A DNA stretch of 64,000 bases from Drouetiella hepatica Uher 2000/2452 (lineage in GTDB: Bacteria > Cyanobacteriota > Cyanobacteriia > Elainellales > Elainellaceae). This document shows, in pieces, positions 39,256 to 50,178 of this stretch. Numbering within the stretch: position 1 is the first letter of the stretch; every line of letters starts with the position of its first letter. The notes under the pieces were generated by a model. The model searched no databases. It had not been told where the DNA came from and saw only the letters and a list, made by a program, of their open reading frames with translations. The position numbers and the translations under genes were made by a program. Location of the stretch: NCBI GenBank assembly GCA_019359505.1, contig JAHHHD010000014.1, positions 62,001 through 126,000 on the forward strand. Reading direction: 5' to 3'.

Positions 39256-42200
39256 ATGAGTTCGACTTTTCATCCTACATATATGTATCAAGTCGGCGGC
39301 AGCCTCCCTGCTAACGCTTCCACTTACGTTGAGCGCCAGGCCGATCGCGATCTCTACGAAGGACTTAAATCCGGACAGCTCTGCTACGTGTTCAACAGCC
39401 GTCAGATGGGTAAATCAAGCCTGCGCGTTCGTACAATTCAGCGTTTGCAGGCAGCAGGAATCACCTGTGCTGTCCTCGATATGACCGAAATCGGCACGTC
39501 AGACATTACCCCTGAACAATGGTATGCGGGCATCCTTGATCGCCTGCTCGATGGCTTTGAGCTAACCAATCGCTTTGACCTGGAAGCCTGGTGGGAGAGC
39601 CATGCGTTGATTTCGCCCGTGCAGCGCTTCAGCCTGTTCTTTGAAGAAGCGCTGCTCAAGTTTATCTCAGGGGCGATCGTCATCTTTTGGGAAGAAATCG
39701 ACAGTGTGTTTAGTCTGCCGTTTAATACCGATGATTTTTTTGCAATTCTCCGCACCTGCTATGACAAACGCGCTCTAAACTCTGAGTTTAATCGCCTCAC
39801 GTTTGCCCTAGTTGGAGTTGCTACCCCCACTGATTTGATTCAAGATCGCCGTCAGTCGCCTTTTAATCTGGGTCAAGGCATTGAGCTGAGCGGCTTAGAA
39901 CTCTCACACAGTCAGCATCTACTAGCTGGACTTGCTAGGGCAAGCGATCGCCCCGAAGCTCTATTGCAAAACATCTTTTATTGGACGGGTGGGCAGCCTT
40001 TTTTAACTCAAAGACTCTGTCGTTTGGTAATCGGACAATTGAGCCTTGATGGCTTTAAGGCTCAATTATCCCTCGATCGCCTAGTTCAGGAAAAGGTGAT
40101 TCAACATTGGGAAACGCAAGACGACCCGCCTCACTTCAAGCCGATTGCCGATCGATTACTGTGGAATGAAAAGCGGGTGGGACGATTGCTGGGGCTGTAT
40201 CAACAGATTTTGCAGTCGCCTGTTGCGCCGGATGGCTTGCCAACAGGAGCTACGGTAGATGATAGTCCAGAGCAGATTGAACTACGTCTGTCGGGGTTGG
40301 TTGTGCGTCGAGAAGGCTGTTTACGAATCTACAATCGCCTCTATGCGCTGATTTTTGATCAGGCTTGGGTCGATCGCCAGTTGGCTGAACTGCGTCCTTA
40401 CTCAGAATCTTTGACGGCGTGGTTGATTTCTAGCTGCATAGACGAGTCGCGCTTGCTGCGGGGGCAAGCATTGCAGGATGCGCTGGCTTGGGCAGCGAGT
40501 AAGAGCTTGAGCGATCGCGATTACCAATATTTAACTGCTAGCCAGGAGATTGATAAACGCGAGGCAGAGAGAGCACTACTTGCCGAAAAGAAGGCGAGAG
40601 AGCTTGAAAATCTGGAAGCAGAGATCAGACTCAAGGCACAGGAGAGCGAATTAGCCACACAAAAAAGAGCAAACCAGATTTTGACTGATGCTGCTGTCAA
40701 AGCTAACCGTAGGATTCGGATCAGCTTTGTTTTTTTAGGAGTATCGCTGGGTGTGGCGATCGGTGCTGGGCTAGCTGCCGAATATGCCTATGGGCAGCAG
40801 CAGAAAATTCAGGAAACCGCCAGTCTTGAGCAAGCTGGTTTAGCAACGCTTCAGCAGTTTGCAGGTGGAGATGAAATTGAATCGTTGCTGGGCGCCCTCG
40901 AAAGTGGATACCAATTGAAGCAGCTGATTGGAGAGGAGCGATCAAAGCAGTACTCCGTCGTGAATCCAATGCAAGCACTTCAGGCTATCTTGTCTCAAAT
41001 TCATGAGCAAAATGTGTTTCAGCATCCGGAAGGCATCCAATTTGCTGCATTCAGTCCCGATGGACAAAAAGTTGCCACAGTCAGTAAAGATGGGATGATC
41101 CGAATATGGAGTGCATCGGGGCAAAAACTATCCGAGTTTTCTGGAAAGCAAAAGATCCTGTATTCACTTGACTTTAGTCCGGATGGACAGCAGGTTGTTA
41201 CGGCAGGTCAAGATGGTACGGTACGGCTCTGGAGTCTTTTAGGTGATGAAATAACTGAATTTGAGAAGCAACCACAACCTGTTTACAACGTGAAATTTAG
41301 CCCAGATGGACAGAGGGTGGCGATCGCCAGTGGCAGTGGAGCAGTAAAGCTTTGGACACTTTCAGGACAACCGCTCCCAGGCTTTCAACTCAGCCAGGGA
41401 GAACTCTTAAGCCTTGATTTTAGCCCGGACGGAGAAAAGATCGTAACAGCGGGTAAAAACGGTACAGTGCACTTACTAAACCTCGCCAAACAACAGCCTA
41501 CAGAATTTAACGCTCATACCGGCTTGATTCGACAGGTTCGTTTTAGCCCCAACGGCCAACAGATTCTGACAGCAAGTGAAGATGGTACTGCCAAACTGTG
41601 GACACTTGAGGGTAAGCAGATTACTCAGCTCACTGGCAATGTAGGCTGGGTAATGAGCGCCAGCTTTAGTCCGGATGGCAAACAGATTGTCACCTCTGGA
41701 GAGTTAGGGATTACAAAACTTTGGAATTTGCAAGGTGAACTGTTGAGAGAGCTAAGGGGGCACAGCAATTTTGTGGGCAGCACCGACTTTAGCCCAGATG
41801 GAACAAGGCTAGTTACTGCTAGTGAAGATCGAACCGTTAGAATATGGAACCTCGCTGGCTCCCCTTCATTTCAATTCGTGGCGCATCAGAAGCCTGTGCC
41901 AGGACTCAGCCTTAGCCCTGATGGTCAAACAATCGCAACGGCTAGCAGCGATCGTACCGCCAAACTGTGGACACTTGATGGTAAGCCGCTTCAGGAATTC
42001 AAAGGGCACACCGATCGCGTCTTGAACGTTAACTTTAGTCCCGATGGTAAATCGATCGCAACTATTAGTACAGATGGCACTGCTAGACTTTGGGACCTCT
42101 CTGGTCAACAGCGTGCTGAGATGAAGGCAGAGGTAGGATTGTTTAGCACTCTTGCCTTTAGTCCCGATGGACAGAGGCTAGTGACTGCTGGTTCAGATGG

Positions 42201-42879
42201 CATGATTAGACTTTGGGATTTACAAGAGCATCAGCAGCTTGAATTTAGGGGAAGCGATCGTGGGCGGCTGTGGAGTGTCAGCTTCAGTCCTAATGGCCAG
42301 CAAATCGCAGCAGCAGGCGACGATGGTGTTGCTAAGCTTTGGACAAATTCAGGGCAGCTAATTACTGAATTCAAGACTTCTTCAGGAGATATCAGCACTA
42401 TCCAATTTAGCCCAGATGGACACACGATCGTAACTACGGGCGTAGAAGGCAAAGTGGTGCTGTGGAGCCTCACTGGAGAAAAGCTGGATGAATTCCGGGC
42501 ACATATCGGCAGAGTCAGGCGGGTCAGATTTAGCCCAGACGGTCAATTACTCGCTACCACCGGGGATGAGGGCTTAGTAAAAGTCTGGACGATAGCAGGA
42601 CGCCAGCTTGCAGAGTATAGGGGGCATCAACATGCAGCCAGAGGCATCAGTTTTAGCTTGGATGGAAAGCAGGTCATTTCAACAGGTGATGATGGCACTG
42701 TTAGACTCTGGCAAGTAAGCAGCTTAGATGATCTTTTAAACCAAGGATGCCGATGGCTCAAAGATTACCTTGCTAGTCATTCTGGTTCTCCTAATTCCTG
42801 TCCTCAAGCCATTCAAGTGTCGAGTATTCACAGTAGTGCTAACCGAATCATAATTACAGGAACCCAGCCGTTCAAATGA
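39256..42879 (+). CDS. AAA-like NTPase - TM - 14-blade WD40 protein with altered Walker B (operon 2, gene 3)
   Basis: It starts at ATG 39256, 38 bases behind gene 2, the same gap as in operon 1. The AAA-like domain has Walker [10 protein letters not shown], but Walker B reads VIFWEEIDS instead of VIF(V/I)DEIDS: the metal-binding Asp is Glu and the preceding residue is Trp. The arm domain is slightly longer than in paralogues. A charged helix (~440-480) leads to a membrane segment (~485-508) after KANRRIRIS. Fourteen WD40 blades follow, without cysteines, then the tail Cys pair (GCRWLKDYL ... PNSC). The altered Walker B suggests slowed or absent hydrolysis, perhaps a regulatory subunit (inference). 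Confidence 0.9.
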   Translation: MSSTFHPTYMYQVGGSLPANASTYVERQADRDLYEGLKSGQLCYVFNSRQMGKSSLRVRTIQRLQAAGITCAVLDMTEIGTSDITPEQWYAGILDRLLDGFELTNRFDLEAWWESHALISPVQRFSLFFEEALLKFISGAIVIFWEEIDSVFSLPFNTDDFFAILRTCYDKRALNSEFNRLTFALVGVATPTDLIQDRRQSPFNLGQGIELSGLELSHSQHLLAGLARASDRPEALLQNIFYWTGGQPFLTQRLCRLVIGQLSLDGFKAQLSLDRLVQEKVIQHWETQDDPPHFKPIADRLLWNEKRVGRLLGLYQQILQSPVAPDGLPTGATVDDSPEQIELRLSGLVVRREGCLRIYNRLYALIFDQAWVDRQLAELRPYSESLTAWLISSCIDESRLLRGQALQDALAWAASKSLSDRDYQYLTASQEIDKREAERALLAEKKARELENLEAEIRLKAQESELATQKRANQILTDAAVKANRRIRISFVFLGVSLGVAIGAGLAAEYAYGQQQKIQETASLEQAGLATLQQFAGGDEIESLLGALESGYQLKQLIGEERSKQYSVVNPMQALQAILSQIHEQNVFQHPEGIQFAAFSPDGQKVATVSKDGMIRIWSASGQKLSEFSGKQKILYSLDFSPDGQQVVTAGQDGTVRLWSLLGDEITEFEKQPQPVYNVKFSPDGQRVAIASGSGAVKLWTLSGQPLPGFQLSQGELLSLDFSPDGEKIVTAGKNGTVHLLNLAKQQPTEFNAHTGLIRQVRFSPNGQQILTASEDGTAKLWTLEGKQITQLTGNVGWVMSASFSPDGKQIVTSGELGITKLWNLQGELLRELRGHSNFVGSTDFSPDGTRLVTASEDRTVRIWNLAGSPSFQFVAHQKPVPGLSLSPDGQTIATASSDRTAKLWTLDGKPLQEFKGHTDRVLNVNFSPDGKSIATISTDGTARLWDLSGQQRAEMKAEVGLFSTLAFSPDGQRLVTAGSDGMIRLWDLQEHQQLEFRGSDRGRLWSVSFSPNGQQIAAAGDDGVAKLWTNSGQLITEFKTSSGDISTIQFSPDGHTIVTTGVEGKVVLWSLTGEKLDEFRAHIGRVRRVRFSPDGQLLATTGDEGLVKVWTIAGRQLAEYRGHQHAARGISFSLDGKQVISTGDDGTVRLWQVSSLDDLLNQGCRWLKDYLASHSGSPNSCPQAIQVSSIHSSANRIIITGTQPFK

Positions 42880-43526
42880 ATAACTACCTTCAGAAAACCA
42901 CGCTCTTCACACTCAGTGTATTGCTACTTACAGTTACAATCGCCGCATGTTCTTCCTCAACAACTTCAATCCCTCAAACTGATAATTCAATTCCCACAGA
43001 AACTCAACCCAAAGCTTCTCCGGCACCAGCCTCAAAGCCAGCATCACCAGCAGTAGCAGTAGAACCCGATCGTTCTGTCGATTTAGATGATGTAGCTCCC
43101 CAGTCTAAGTCAAAGGCAACCACTCCAGCCGCAGACCCTATCATTGAGCGAATTTCCAGAGACCAAAATCTACCTCTTGAGCCGTCAAGACCTAATCCTG
43201 TAGAACCCCAGATGCCAGAACCTACAATGCCAGAACCTATAATGCCAGAACCTCAGATTTCACAACCTCAGATATCAGAACCTTGGGAACCCCTGCCAAC
43301 AGAACCTACTCCAGAACCTCCCTACGCACCGCAAACAGAGCTATCTGACGTATCTGAGCCAGAAGTTATGATCTTGCCAGATATAATTCCAGAATCTGCA
43401 CTAGAAGATTACTCTGATCAGCCTCCTTCAGAAATTGATTCTCAGTCACAGCTAGCGGAACCGAGCCAGGAGTCTCAAGGTTCAGAGCCTCAAGCTCCAG
43501 AGCCAGGAATTTCACGGCAATACTAG
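42876..43526 (+). CDS. Pro/Glu-rich lipoprotein (operon 2, gene 4)
   Basis: The start overlaps the WD40 gene stop by 4 bases (ATGA). The N-terminus is a lipoprotein signal: [17 protein letters not shown], then [10 protein letters not shown] with the lipidated Cys. The mature part (~190 residues) is disordered and rich in Pro, Glu, Gln and Ser, with short repeats such as [13 protein letters not shown] and PTEPTPEPP. There is no catalytic motif. Translational coupling to a protein whose sensor is predicted outside the cytoplasm suggests it reaches or contacts those propellers at the membrane surface (inference). Confidence 0.82.
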   Translation: MNNYLQKTTLFTLSVLLLTVTIAACSSSTTSIPQTDNSIPTETQPKASPAPASKPASPAVAVEPDRSVDLDDVAPQSKSKATTPAADPIIERISRDQNLPLEPSRPNPVEPQMPEPTMPEPIMPEPQISQPQISEPWEPLPTEPTPEPPYAPQTELSDVSEPEVMILPDIIPESALEDYSDQPPSEIDSQSQLAEPSQESQGSEPQAPEPGISRQY

Positions 43527-43913
43527 AATCTATCTCAAAAGCGAACTTTGCTGTGCCAACCCTAGTAAAATTTGCTTTTCCGCTAAAAATTTAACAGACA
43601 GAGTATGTGCTAATAGGTTGGCAAATCCAGGCTACGAGCGTGAACCATCTAGCGCTTGCAAGAGGAAGAAATTGCCTCTGTGGCGATCGACATTACCAGT
43701 CTTGCGGTATGGCAAGTCGATGACTCAAAACGCGTCAGCTATGCGAACAGCAAAGAGGTATAGATAGGAAAAAACAGATTAAGGGAAGTATAGATAAAGA
43801 ACAGTAATGAAAAGCAAGTCAGATAATAGAAACAGAACTTGCGTTTTATCAGTCATATCTAACTACGGATCTCTGAACTAGAATTTGTAAACTGGCAATC
43901 GCTTAAATCTCCT
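43527..43913. other. gene-free region between operon 2 and the fifth WD40 gene
   Basis: About 387 bases. It contains a short recognisable remnant of an AAA-like domain gene (43645-43710) and the presumed promoter of the gene at 43914. A weak hairpin-like pairing (AAAAGCGAA with TTTGCTTTT) follows the lipoprotein stop. Confidence 0.55.
43645..43710 (+). pseudogene. remnant of an AAA-like domain gene
   Basis: In one frame from 43653 the DNA reads RLQEEEIASVAIDITSL, matching [17 protein letters not shown] of the gene at 43914 (and its paralogues) at residues ~60-77. The flanking similarity fades quickly on both sides. This is a footprint of a lost or rearranged AAA-WD40 copy and supports repeated duplication and deletion in this array. 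Confidence 0.7.
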
Positions 43914-46900
43914 ATGACAGCCGTCTCTCCTACCTATGCTTATCAAATCGGCGGCAGCCTACCCACAGACGCAGCCACCTACGTCTACCGGCAAGCCGAT
44001 GAAGATCTGTATCAAGGACTAAAGGCAGGAGAGTTCTGCTATGTTCTGTCCTCGCGTCAGGTAGGCAAGTCCAGCTTGCGGGTACGCACTATGCAGCGCT
44101 TGCAGGGAGAAGGCATTGCCTGTGTAGCAGTGGATATTACCAGCATCGGCACAGATGATATTACTCCTGAGCAGTGGTACGCAGGCATTATCGACACTAT
44201 CACCAGCAGCCTAGATTTATACGATCGCTTCGATCTAGAGGACTGGTGGGCAAGCTTGAGTCTCCTATCTAATGTTCAACGATTTTCTCGCTTCATTGAA
44301 GATATCCTGCTCAAGCTCGTTCCTAAAAATATCGTTATTTTCATTGACGAAATTGACAGCATCCTGAGCCTGCCGTTTAATATTGATGATTTCTTTGCTG
44401 TCATCCGTGACTGCTATAACAATCGTGCAGACAAGCCCGACTACCGTCGTCTCACCTTTACGCTGCTTGGCGTTGCCAGTCCTGCCAACCTGATTCAAGA
44501 TAAGCGCCGGACTCCCTTTAATATTGGTCGCGGCATTCAACTCACCCAGTTTCAGCTTGAGGAAAGCCAGCCTTTACTTCCCGGCATCGCCTCCAAAACA
44601 GATAACCCTCATCGCTTGCTACAAATTATCCTGGAGTGGTCAGGGGGGCAACCTTTCCTAACACAGCGACTTTGCAAACTTGTCAGCACTGCCGAGACTC
44701 CTATTCCTCCTAGACAAGAAGCGGTGTGGCTGCAAGCTCTAGTCCAAACAAAAGTAATTGACCATTGGGCATCGCAAGACGAACCATCCCATTTAAAAAC
44801 TGTGCAGGATCGGCTGTTGCTCCACAGCGGTGACAGAATCGGGCAATTACTTGATCTCTACCAGCAGGTATTGCGTCCCGAGGGGCTACTAGCTAACGGT
44901 AGCACCGAGCAACTTGATCTTCTCCTCACAGGTCTGGTGATTAGACAGGGCGATCGGTTACAGGTTTACAATCCTATCTATGCCGCCATTTTCAATCAAG
45001 ACTGGCTCGATTATGAGTTCGCCACCGTCCGTCCCTATAATCAGGCTCTAAAAGCGTGGACTGAGTCTGGATACCGGGATGAATCCCGTTTGCTGCGCGG
45101 GATAGCTTTACAGGATTCACAGGCATGGATCGTCGGCAAGAAGCTTGATCCAGATGACTATCGTTTTCTGGCTGCCAGCGAAGAACTCAAGCAGAGAGAA
45201 ACTCAGCAGAGAGTTGAAGCAGAACAGACTCGTATTGCTTTAGATGCCGAGAAAAAAGCGAACCAAATTTTGGCAGATGCTGCTCGAATTGCTCAGCGTC
45301 GCATTCGGATTAGCGGTGTAATTCTGGGAGTAGCAGCCGTTTTCTCGGCTGCAATGGCTGGAGCAGCATTTTGGTCTTACAGCAATGCAAAACGGGGAGA
45401 TGTCCGATTACATGCTGCCTCTGCCCGAGCGAGCTGGACAGCGAATCAAGGACTGGATGCCCTCTCGATGGCGCTTATATCTGCACATGAATTACGTGAG
45501 TTGAAAGAGTTGTTCTTTCCACCCGATGGTGATACTCGCTACCAAACCCAGCTTGCGCTGCAACAGCCCATCTACGATGCTCAAGAATTCAATCGCCTTG
45601 AGGAACATAAAGCCAGAGTCACGGCTGTAAGCGTCAGCCGTGATGGACTAATTGCTTCTGCCAGTGCCGATGGTACTATCCATTTGTCGCAATCCAATGG
45701 TCAACTCATTGCCGATGCTAAATTTGGCTCAGCTCAGAAACTCATCACCAGCCTCAGTTTCACGCCTGACGGCAAAACGCTATTGGCCGCAGGTGAGACA
45801 ACAATCAAGCTGTGGGATCTCAAAGGAAAACTACTGGGAACCTTACCAGCAAGCCAGTCAAATAACAATAGCGTAACCAGTATCAGCATCAGCCCTAATG
45901 GGGAAACACTCGCCGCTGGAGAAAGCAGCGGCACACTTCAACTCTGGAATCTCAATCTGCAAAACCTTAAGCTCCTCCAGAGTTGGAAACTGGGTAGCAT
46001 CTCAGCAGTTAGTTTCAGTCCTGATGGTAAAACTATTGCAGTCGGTGGGAATGATTCAAAGATTCGATTGTGGAAGCCAGATGAAGCACTTCAAATAAAA
46101 CTGATTGATAACAAAGCCCCGGTAAATGACCTTTATTTCAGCCCCAATGGGCAGGTTCTGGCAGCCGTGGGTCAGTTTGGCAGCATTAAACTTTGGTATC
46201 GAGACGGCAACACCTTCCGGCTCAAATCGCTTCCCGATCAAGAGCGACCCGTACGCGCAGTCCGATTTTCAGATGACAGAACGCTCATTACCGCAGGTGA
46301 AGATCACACCATTAAACTATGGCGGCTCCATGCTCAACAAGGAGAGCCACCCGGTGTTGCCTTACTTAATACTCTCCGAGGGCATACTAGCGTTGTATCA
46401 GGACTTGATTTAAGTCGCGATGGTAAAACGTTAGTATCTGCTAGCTGGGATAAGACCATTCGACTGTGGCGTCTACAAGGCAATCCAGCTGATGCCCTGG
46501 ATGGACAAACCCCGCTGTGGGCGGTGAAGTACAGTCCGGATGGGCAAATGCTTGCGGCGGCAGGTGGAGAAGCTGGAATTACCAGTTCCATTGCCATATG
46601 GAATGCAGATGGGAGCTTCAAACATAGATTGAAGGGGCACACTAATAGAATCTTCGCTCTTAGTTTTAGTCTAGATGGTCAAAAACTTGTGTCTGCCGGT
46701 GCAGATCGAACAGTTCGGCTTTGGAATCTAAAAGAGCGAACGAGCAAAGAACTCAGCTCTTGTGCCAGCAATAACTGTCCCAAGCTTACTCAGCAAGAAT
46801 ATTTTGCGGTTAGCTTCAGTCCAGATGGGAAAACGATCGCCGCAGGAGACTCAAAGGGCACCTTGCGCCTTTGGAGTACAGACAGACCTTTCCCTCGCGA

Positions 46901-47525
46901 GATTCAAGCTCATCAGCAGAGTATTTGGGGAATTGCCTTCCGCCCTGAAATGATTGCTACCAGCAGTAGTGATGGAACTGTCAAACTTTGGGCATTGGAT
47001 GGAAAGGACATACTCACCATTCCTAATCAAGGCTCTGAAGTGCTGAGTGTCAGCTTTAGTCCAGACGGACAGACTCTTGCAACGGGCAGCGAGGATGGCA
47101 AAGTCAGGCTATGGAGCCGACAAGGACAACTCATTGCTACTCTAACTGGTCACCAACAGGCAGTTTGGCGCATCCAGTTTAACCCGGACGGTAAGTTGCT
47201 TGCTTCTACTAGTGAAGAGAGAACCGTTAAACTTTGGCGAGTCGATAACAATTCCATACAGGCTTTACTCAAAAAGCCCGATTCAATTGACGACCTTAGT
47301 ATCAGAACTTTACTTGGATTTAGCGATCAGGTTAAAGATCTTAGCTTCACGCCTGATGGCAAGACGTTAGCCACTGCTGGGTTTGATAAAACCGTCAGGA
47401 TATGGGATGTAAGTAAGTTATGGAACTTTGACCAACTGGTGGAGCAAGGCTGCACTCAAGTCAAGGATTATCTTGAGCTCTCAACGGGTTCAGCTCAGTC
47501 TGATAATCAGCAGATTTGCCAGTAG
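43914..47525 (+). CDS. AAA-like NTPase - TM - 14-blade WD40 protein (fifth copy, stand-alone)
   Basis: The AAA-like domain has Walker [10 protein letters not shown] (Met of the other copies replaced by Val) and Walker [10 protein letters not shown]. The membrane segment (~468-490) follows AQRRIRIS. The region before the propellers is shorter and reads [20 protein letters not shown]. Fourteen WD40 blades follow (~560-1165); one extended loop after blade 9 has a Cys pair (SCASNNC), and the tail has the usual pair (GCTQVKDYL ... QQIC). Unlike the other four copies it is separated from its neighbours by 387 and 488 bases and has no adjacent CHAT gene, so it may depend on the proteases of operons 1 and 2. 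Confidence 0.92.
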   Translation: MTAVSPTYAYQIGGSLPTDAATYVYRQADEDLYQGLKAGEFCYVLSSRQVGKSSLRVRTMQRLQGEGIACVAVDITSIGTDDITPEQWYAGIIDTITSSLDLYDRFDLEDWWASLSLLSNVQRFSRFIEDILLKLVPKNIVIFIDEIDSILSLPFNIDDFFAVIRDCYNNRADKPDYRRLTFTLLGVASPANLIQDKRRTPFNIGRGIQLTQFQLEESQPLLPGIASKTDNPHRLLQIILEWSGGQPFLTQRLCKLVSTAETPIPPRQEAVWLQALVQTKVIDHWASQDEPSHLKTVQDRLLLHSGDRIGQLLDLYQQVLRPEGLLANGSTEQLDLLLTGLVIRQGDRLQVYNPIYAAIFNQDWLDYEFATVRPYNQALKAWTESGYRDESRLLRGIALQDSQAWIVGKKLDPDDYRFLAASEELKQRETQQRVEAEQTRIALDAEKKANQILADAARIAQRRIRISGVILGVAAVFSAAMAGAAFWSYSNAKRGDVRLHAASARASWTANQGLDALSMALISAHELRELKELFFPPDGDTRYQTQLALQQPIYDAQEFNRLEEHKARVTAVSVSRDGLIASASADGTIHLSQSNGQLIADAKFGSAQKLITSLSFTPDGKTLLAAGETTIKLWDLKGKLLGTLPASQSNNNSVTSISISPNGETLAAGESSGTLQLWNLNLQNLKLLQSWKLGSISAVSFSPDGKTIAVGGNDSKIRLWKPDEALQIKLIDNKAPVNDLYFSPNGQVLAAVGQFGSIKLWYRDGNTFRLKSLPDQERPVRAVRFSDDRTLITAGEDHTIKLWRLHAQQGEPPGVALLNTLRGHTSVVSGLDLSRDGKTLVSASWDKTIRLWRLQGNPADALDGQTPLWAVKYSPDGQMLAAAGGEAGITSSIAIWNADGSFKHRLKGHTNRIFALSFSLDGQKLVSAGADRTVRLWNLKERTSKELSSCASNNCPKLTQQEYFAVSFSPDGKTIAAGDSKGTLRLWSTDRPFPREIQAHQQSIWGIAFRPEMIATSSSDGTVKLWALDGKDILTIPNQGSEVLSVSFSPDGQTLATGSEDGKVRLWSRQGQLIATLTGHQQAVWRIQFNPDGKLLASTSEERTVKLWRVDNNSIQALLKKPDSIDDLSIRTLLGFSDQVKDLSFTPDGKTLATAGFDKTVRIWDVSKLWNFDQLVEQGCTQVKDYLELSTGSAQSDNQQICQ

Positions 47526-48013
47526 AGAAAAACGGGCTGAAAAAATTCAACCCACGTTCGTCGACTTCTTTTCAATGTTGAATAATCAACTTTGTAATTT
47601 AATCAGTTTTCCACTTCTTCAGTTGAAATCATCGAAGCAAAACTAGGAAAGTGGGTTGATTCAGTTTACGCAATCTTTTGTACAGCATATCCCTGAACTC
47701 ACTGCTAAACTTTTCCAATCCTAAAGCACTGCAGTAGGCTATGATAGTAGCCTACTGCAGTGCTTTAGAAAATCCGCTTTGATACAAGAATTTATACTCT
47801 GCTCTGAATAAGTACTAACTCAATGGTAAGACTGCTAGTTGAAGTGATGAGATGAAATGCAACTCGCTGCCCCCTAGCAGACTGGGATTACCTTCAAGGT
47901 TTTGCTTGGCTAGTTACAATAGGCTCAGAACTCAACTTTTGAGATCTCCAAAGCTATTAGGAGAGGTAATGTTCTAGACCTGTTGCTGAAATCCACTAGC
48001 GTGTTGAAGTAAT
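47526..48013. other. convergent intergenic region
   Basis: About 488 bases between the ends of the plus-strand WD40 gene and the minus-strand caspase gene. Its one striking element is the 21-base-pair hairpin at 47721-47768. I see no supported gene here. Confidence 0.6.
47721..47768. repeat. perfect 21-base-pair inverted repeat, 6-base loop
   Basis: The left arm 47721-47741 starts CTAAAGCACTGCAGTAGG and the right arm 47748-47768 is its exact complement; the loop is TGATAG. It lies between two convergent genes, so a two-way transcription terminator is possible, although no T run follows. The length and perfection of the stem also fit a small mobile repeat or structured RNA. Confidence 0.7.
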
Positions 48014-50083
48014 TCAACCAAGCTGCTTCCAGAGAAGTAGGGCTGAAATCCCTATACCAGCACTAATAAGGGCCTTAACTATTGGAATAGTTATTGTTGG
48101 AATTGAGGAATTGTCTAGGTTTGGAATGATTAGCCAAACAATACTTCCTACAACGGCTCCAGCAACGCCAAACATAAGAATTTTCAAAAGCTGCTGCAAC
48201 ATAACATCTGCTGCTTCATCTTGCGTTGTCCATGCTATGGCTAATCCAGTGAGCAAACCACCAATGCCTCCTGCCACCGAATCACCTAGAGGATTGGCAA
48301 GAAATAGAATGATTACCCAGACAGCAGCAATCAACCCCATGAAAGGCAGCATTTGTTTGCCCTGATTGAGTTCTTGCTGAGCTTCTGCTAGTAGGGCTGA
48401 TGTATCTCGGTAGTTCGGATTGAGTTGGGCGAGTTCCTCGAAAACCTCTATTGCTTTTTGCCACTCTTGAGCATTCATATAAAGTTGTCCCCGGTTATGA
48501 AGTTTAGCAACTCTTCCCTCTTGGTTGAGGCGCTCTTTTTCCCTTAACCGCTGTCGAGCTAGCTCTTGAAGATTATCTGGATCAGGGCAAGATGTGTCTA
48601 GAGCACGAATTTCTCTAAACACATCAATAACTCTCTGCCATTGCTGTTCGCGGTGCCAGTTACGAGCTTGAGCATAGAGAGTAGCCAATTGCCGCTGGCG
48701 TTTGGCATCATCAAGACGCGTCTTTACCTTCTGATTTTCCGGGTCGATCGCCAAGATTGCTTCAAGATGCTTAATGCTTTCAACCCAAGTTTGGCTGGCA
48801 TAGGACTCTTCCACCTTGGCCGTAAGCTCAGCGATCTGCTGTTGGCGTTTTGCTTCATGTAGCTTAGTACTGACATCTTTATAGCCAGTTTGCTGGGCAT
48901 TAATCTGACCCAGCAACTGAATGGCTTCTACCCATTGCCCATCCCGCAAATAGATAAGAGCTTGGGCATACCATTCTGCTATCTGCTTTTGTTCTCCCTC
49001 AGTTGTCTTGATGTCTTGCCTTGAGGAAATTTCAGACTCAATTGGCTCTACATCCTCATCTCTCAGCCCTAGAACTTCTTGTAGACGCTTTAGTTCGTTA
49101 CGAGTGTAGCCACTGAGCTGGGTTTCACGTTGAGTGGCATCCGAAAGTGCTTGGCTATACTCTTGCAGATTTTTTTGATACTTTCTGTAAGGTTCTAATG
49201 TCTCAGCTTCGATCGCAGCGACTTCTTCGGGCAGGAGCTTCAGTTTGTCTCGAAGCTCGCCTAAGACACGGCGACCGATAGAAGAAATTTCACCCCGACT
49301 AGCAAAGCGTTCAATTTCTCGACGATAGCGCAGTTTGGGATCACCCACAGCCGCAGCAGCCAGACGAATATTGAATCCCTCCTCTACGGCATAGATTTTG
49401 GGCTTCATAGCAGGCGCAGTTTCTTGAACCTTCTTGCGAGCATAGTCGTGCAGTTCGTCAATTGAGACAATACCATCATTGTTTGTGTCGGCTGCCCCTG
49501 TCTCAATGCCCTCCACAATGTAGCGAGTGTAAACTGAGAGGTCTGAGCCTTGCTGCTCGAAGGAGTATTGGGTAGAGGTTGAAGAAGTTAGAACGGCTCG
49601 TCCTTCACCCCCTAGCTGAGTTTGCAAATCTACAACTCCGTCATCCTTAGCTTTCATGCCCTCCGCAAAGGCTCCACTGAAGCAACAGTCGAGAATCACG
49701 ACCTGCCGCTTACAGCGCGATCCATTCATAATATCATGTATAGAGCTGGCAGAAACAGCAGTTGCTTTAACCAGCTCACCTTTGGGATGTTTACGGGTAA
49801 TGCGGGTAGCGAGATATAGCATACCACTCTCGTCCTTAATGCCATGACCTGAAAAGAACAGCAATATAAGATCATTTTTTGCGCGATCTAAAAATAAAGC
49901 CTCGATCGCCTCCTGCATCGCCAATGGATCAGGATTGGATAACATTTTTACATCATCGAAACTGCCCATTTCTGGATGCCGCAATACTCGCTGCACTGCC
50001 TCAATGTCTCTTACAGCTCCGGGCAGAGAATTGAGTCCCGGTTCGTATTCACTAACTCCAACTAACAAAGCGACCTTTGCCAT
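48014..50083 (-). CDS. caspase - EF-hand loop - TPR-like - multi-pass membrane protein
   Basis: Residues 1-250 are a caspase domain with His80 (LLFFSGHGIKD) and Cys134 (VVILDCCFSG). Residues 199-210 (DTNNDGIVSIDE) are a perfect 12-residue EF-hand calcium loop within the caspase C-terminal part. The middle (~260-575) is helical, with at least four TPR-like units (WVEAIQLLGQINAQ, WVESIKHLEAILAIDPEN, WQRVIDVFREIRALD, WQKAIEVFEELAQLNPNY). The last ~110 residues contain about four hydrophobic segments (MGLIAAVWVIILFLA, GGIGGLLTGLAIAW, GVAGAVVGSIVWLII, ALISAGIGISALLL). A calcium-gated protease tethered to the membrane is the natural reading. It is transcribed opposite to the WD40 array. Confidence 0.9.
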   Translation of the reverse strand: MAKVALLVGVSEYEPGLNSLPGAVRDIEAVQRVLRHPEMGSFDDVKMLSNPDPLAMQEAIEALFLDRAKNDLILLFFSGHGIKDESGMLYLATRITRKHPKGELVKATAVSASSIHDIMNGSRCKRQVVILDCCFSGAFAEGMKAKDDGVVDLQTQLGGEGRAVLTSSTSTQYSFEQQGSDLSVYTRYIVEGIETGAADTNNDGIVSIDELHDYARKKVQETAPAMKPKIYAVEEGFNIRLAAAAVGDPKLRYRREIERFASRGEISSIGRRVLGELRDKLKLLPEEVAAIEAETLEPYRKYQKNLQEYSQALSDATQRETQLSGYTRNELKRLQEVLGLRDEDVEPIESEISSRQDIKTTEGEQKQIAEWYAQALIYLRDGQWVEAIQLLGQINAQQTGYKDVSTKLHEAKRQQQIAELTAKVEESYASQTWVESIKHLEAILAIDPENQKVKTRLDDAKRQRQLATLYAQARNWHREQQWQRVIDVFREIRALDTSCPDPDNLQELARQRLREKERLNQEGRVAKLHNRGQLYMNAQEWQKAIEVFEELAQLNPNYRDTSALLAEAQQELNQGKQMLPFMGLIAAVWVIILFLANPLGDSVAGGIGGLLTGLAIAWTTQDEAADVMLQQLLKILMFGVAGAVVGSIVWLIIPNLDNSSIPTITIPIVKALISAGIGISALLLWKQLG

Positions 50084-50178
50084 CTTTACCTTGCTACTAA
50101 GTGATGAGAATCGTGAGCAAACCTAAACTTGAGCCAATGACCTACTCGGATAACCTGCTTGATTAATTTGCGGCTTTT

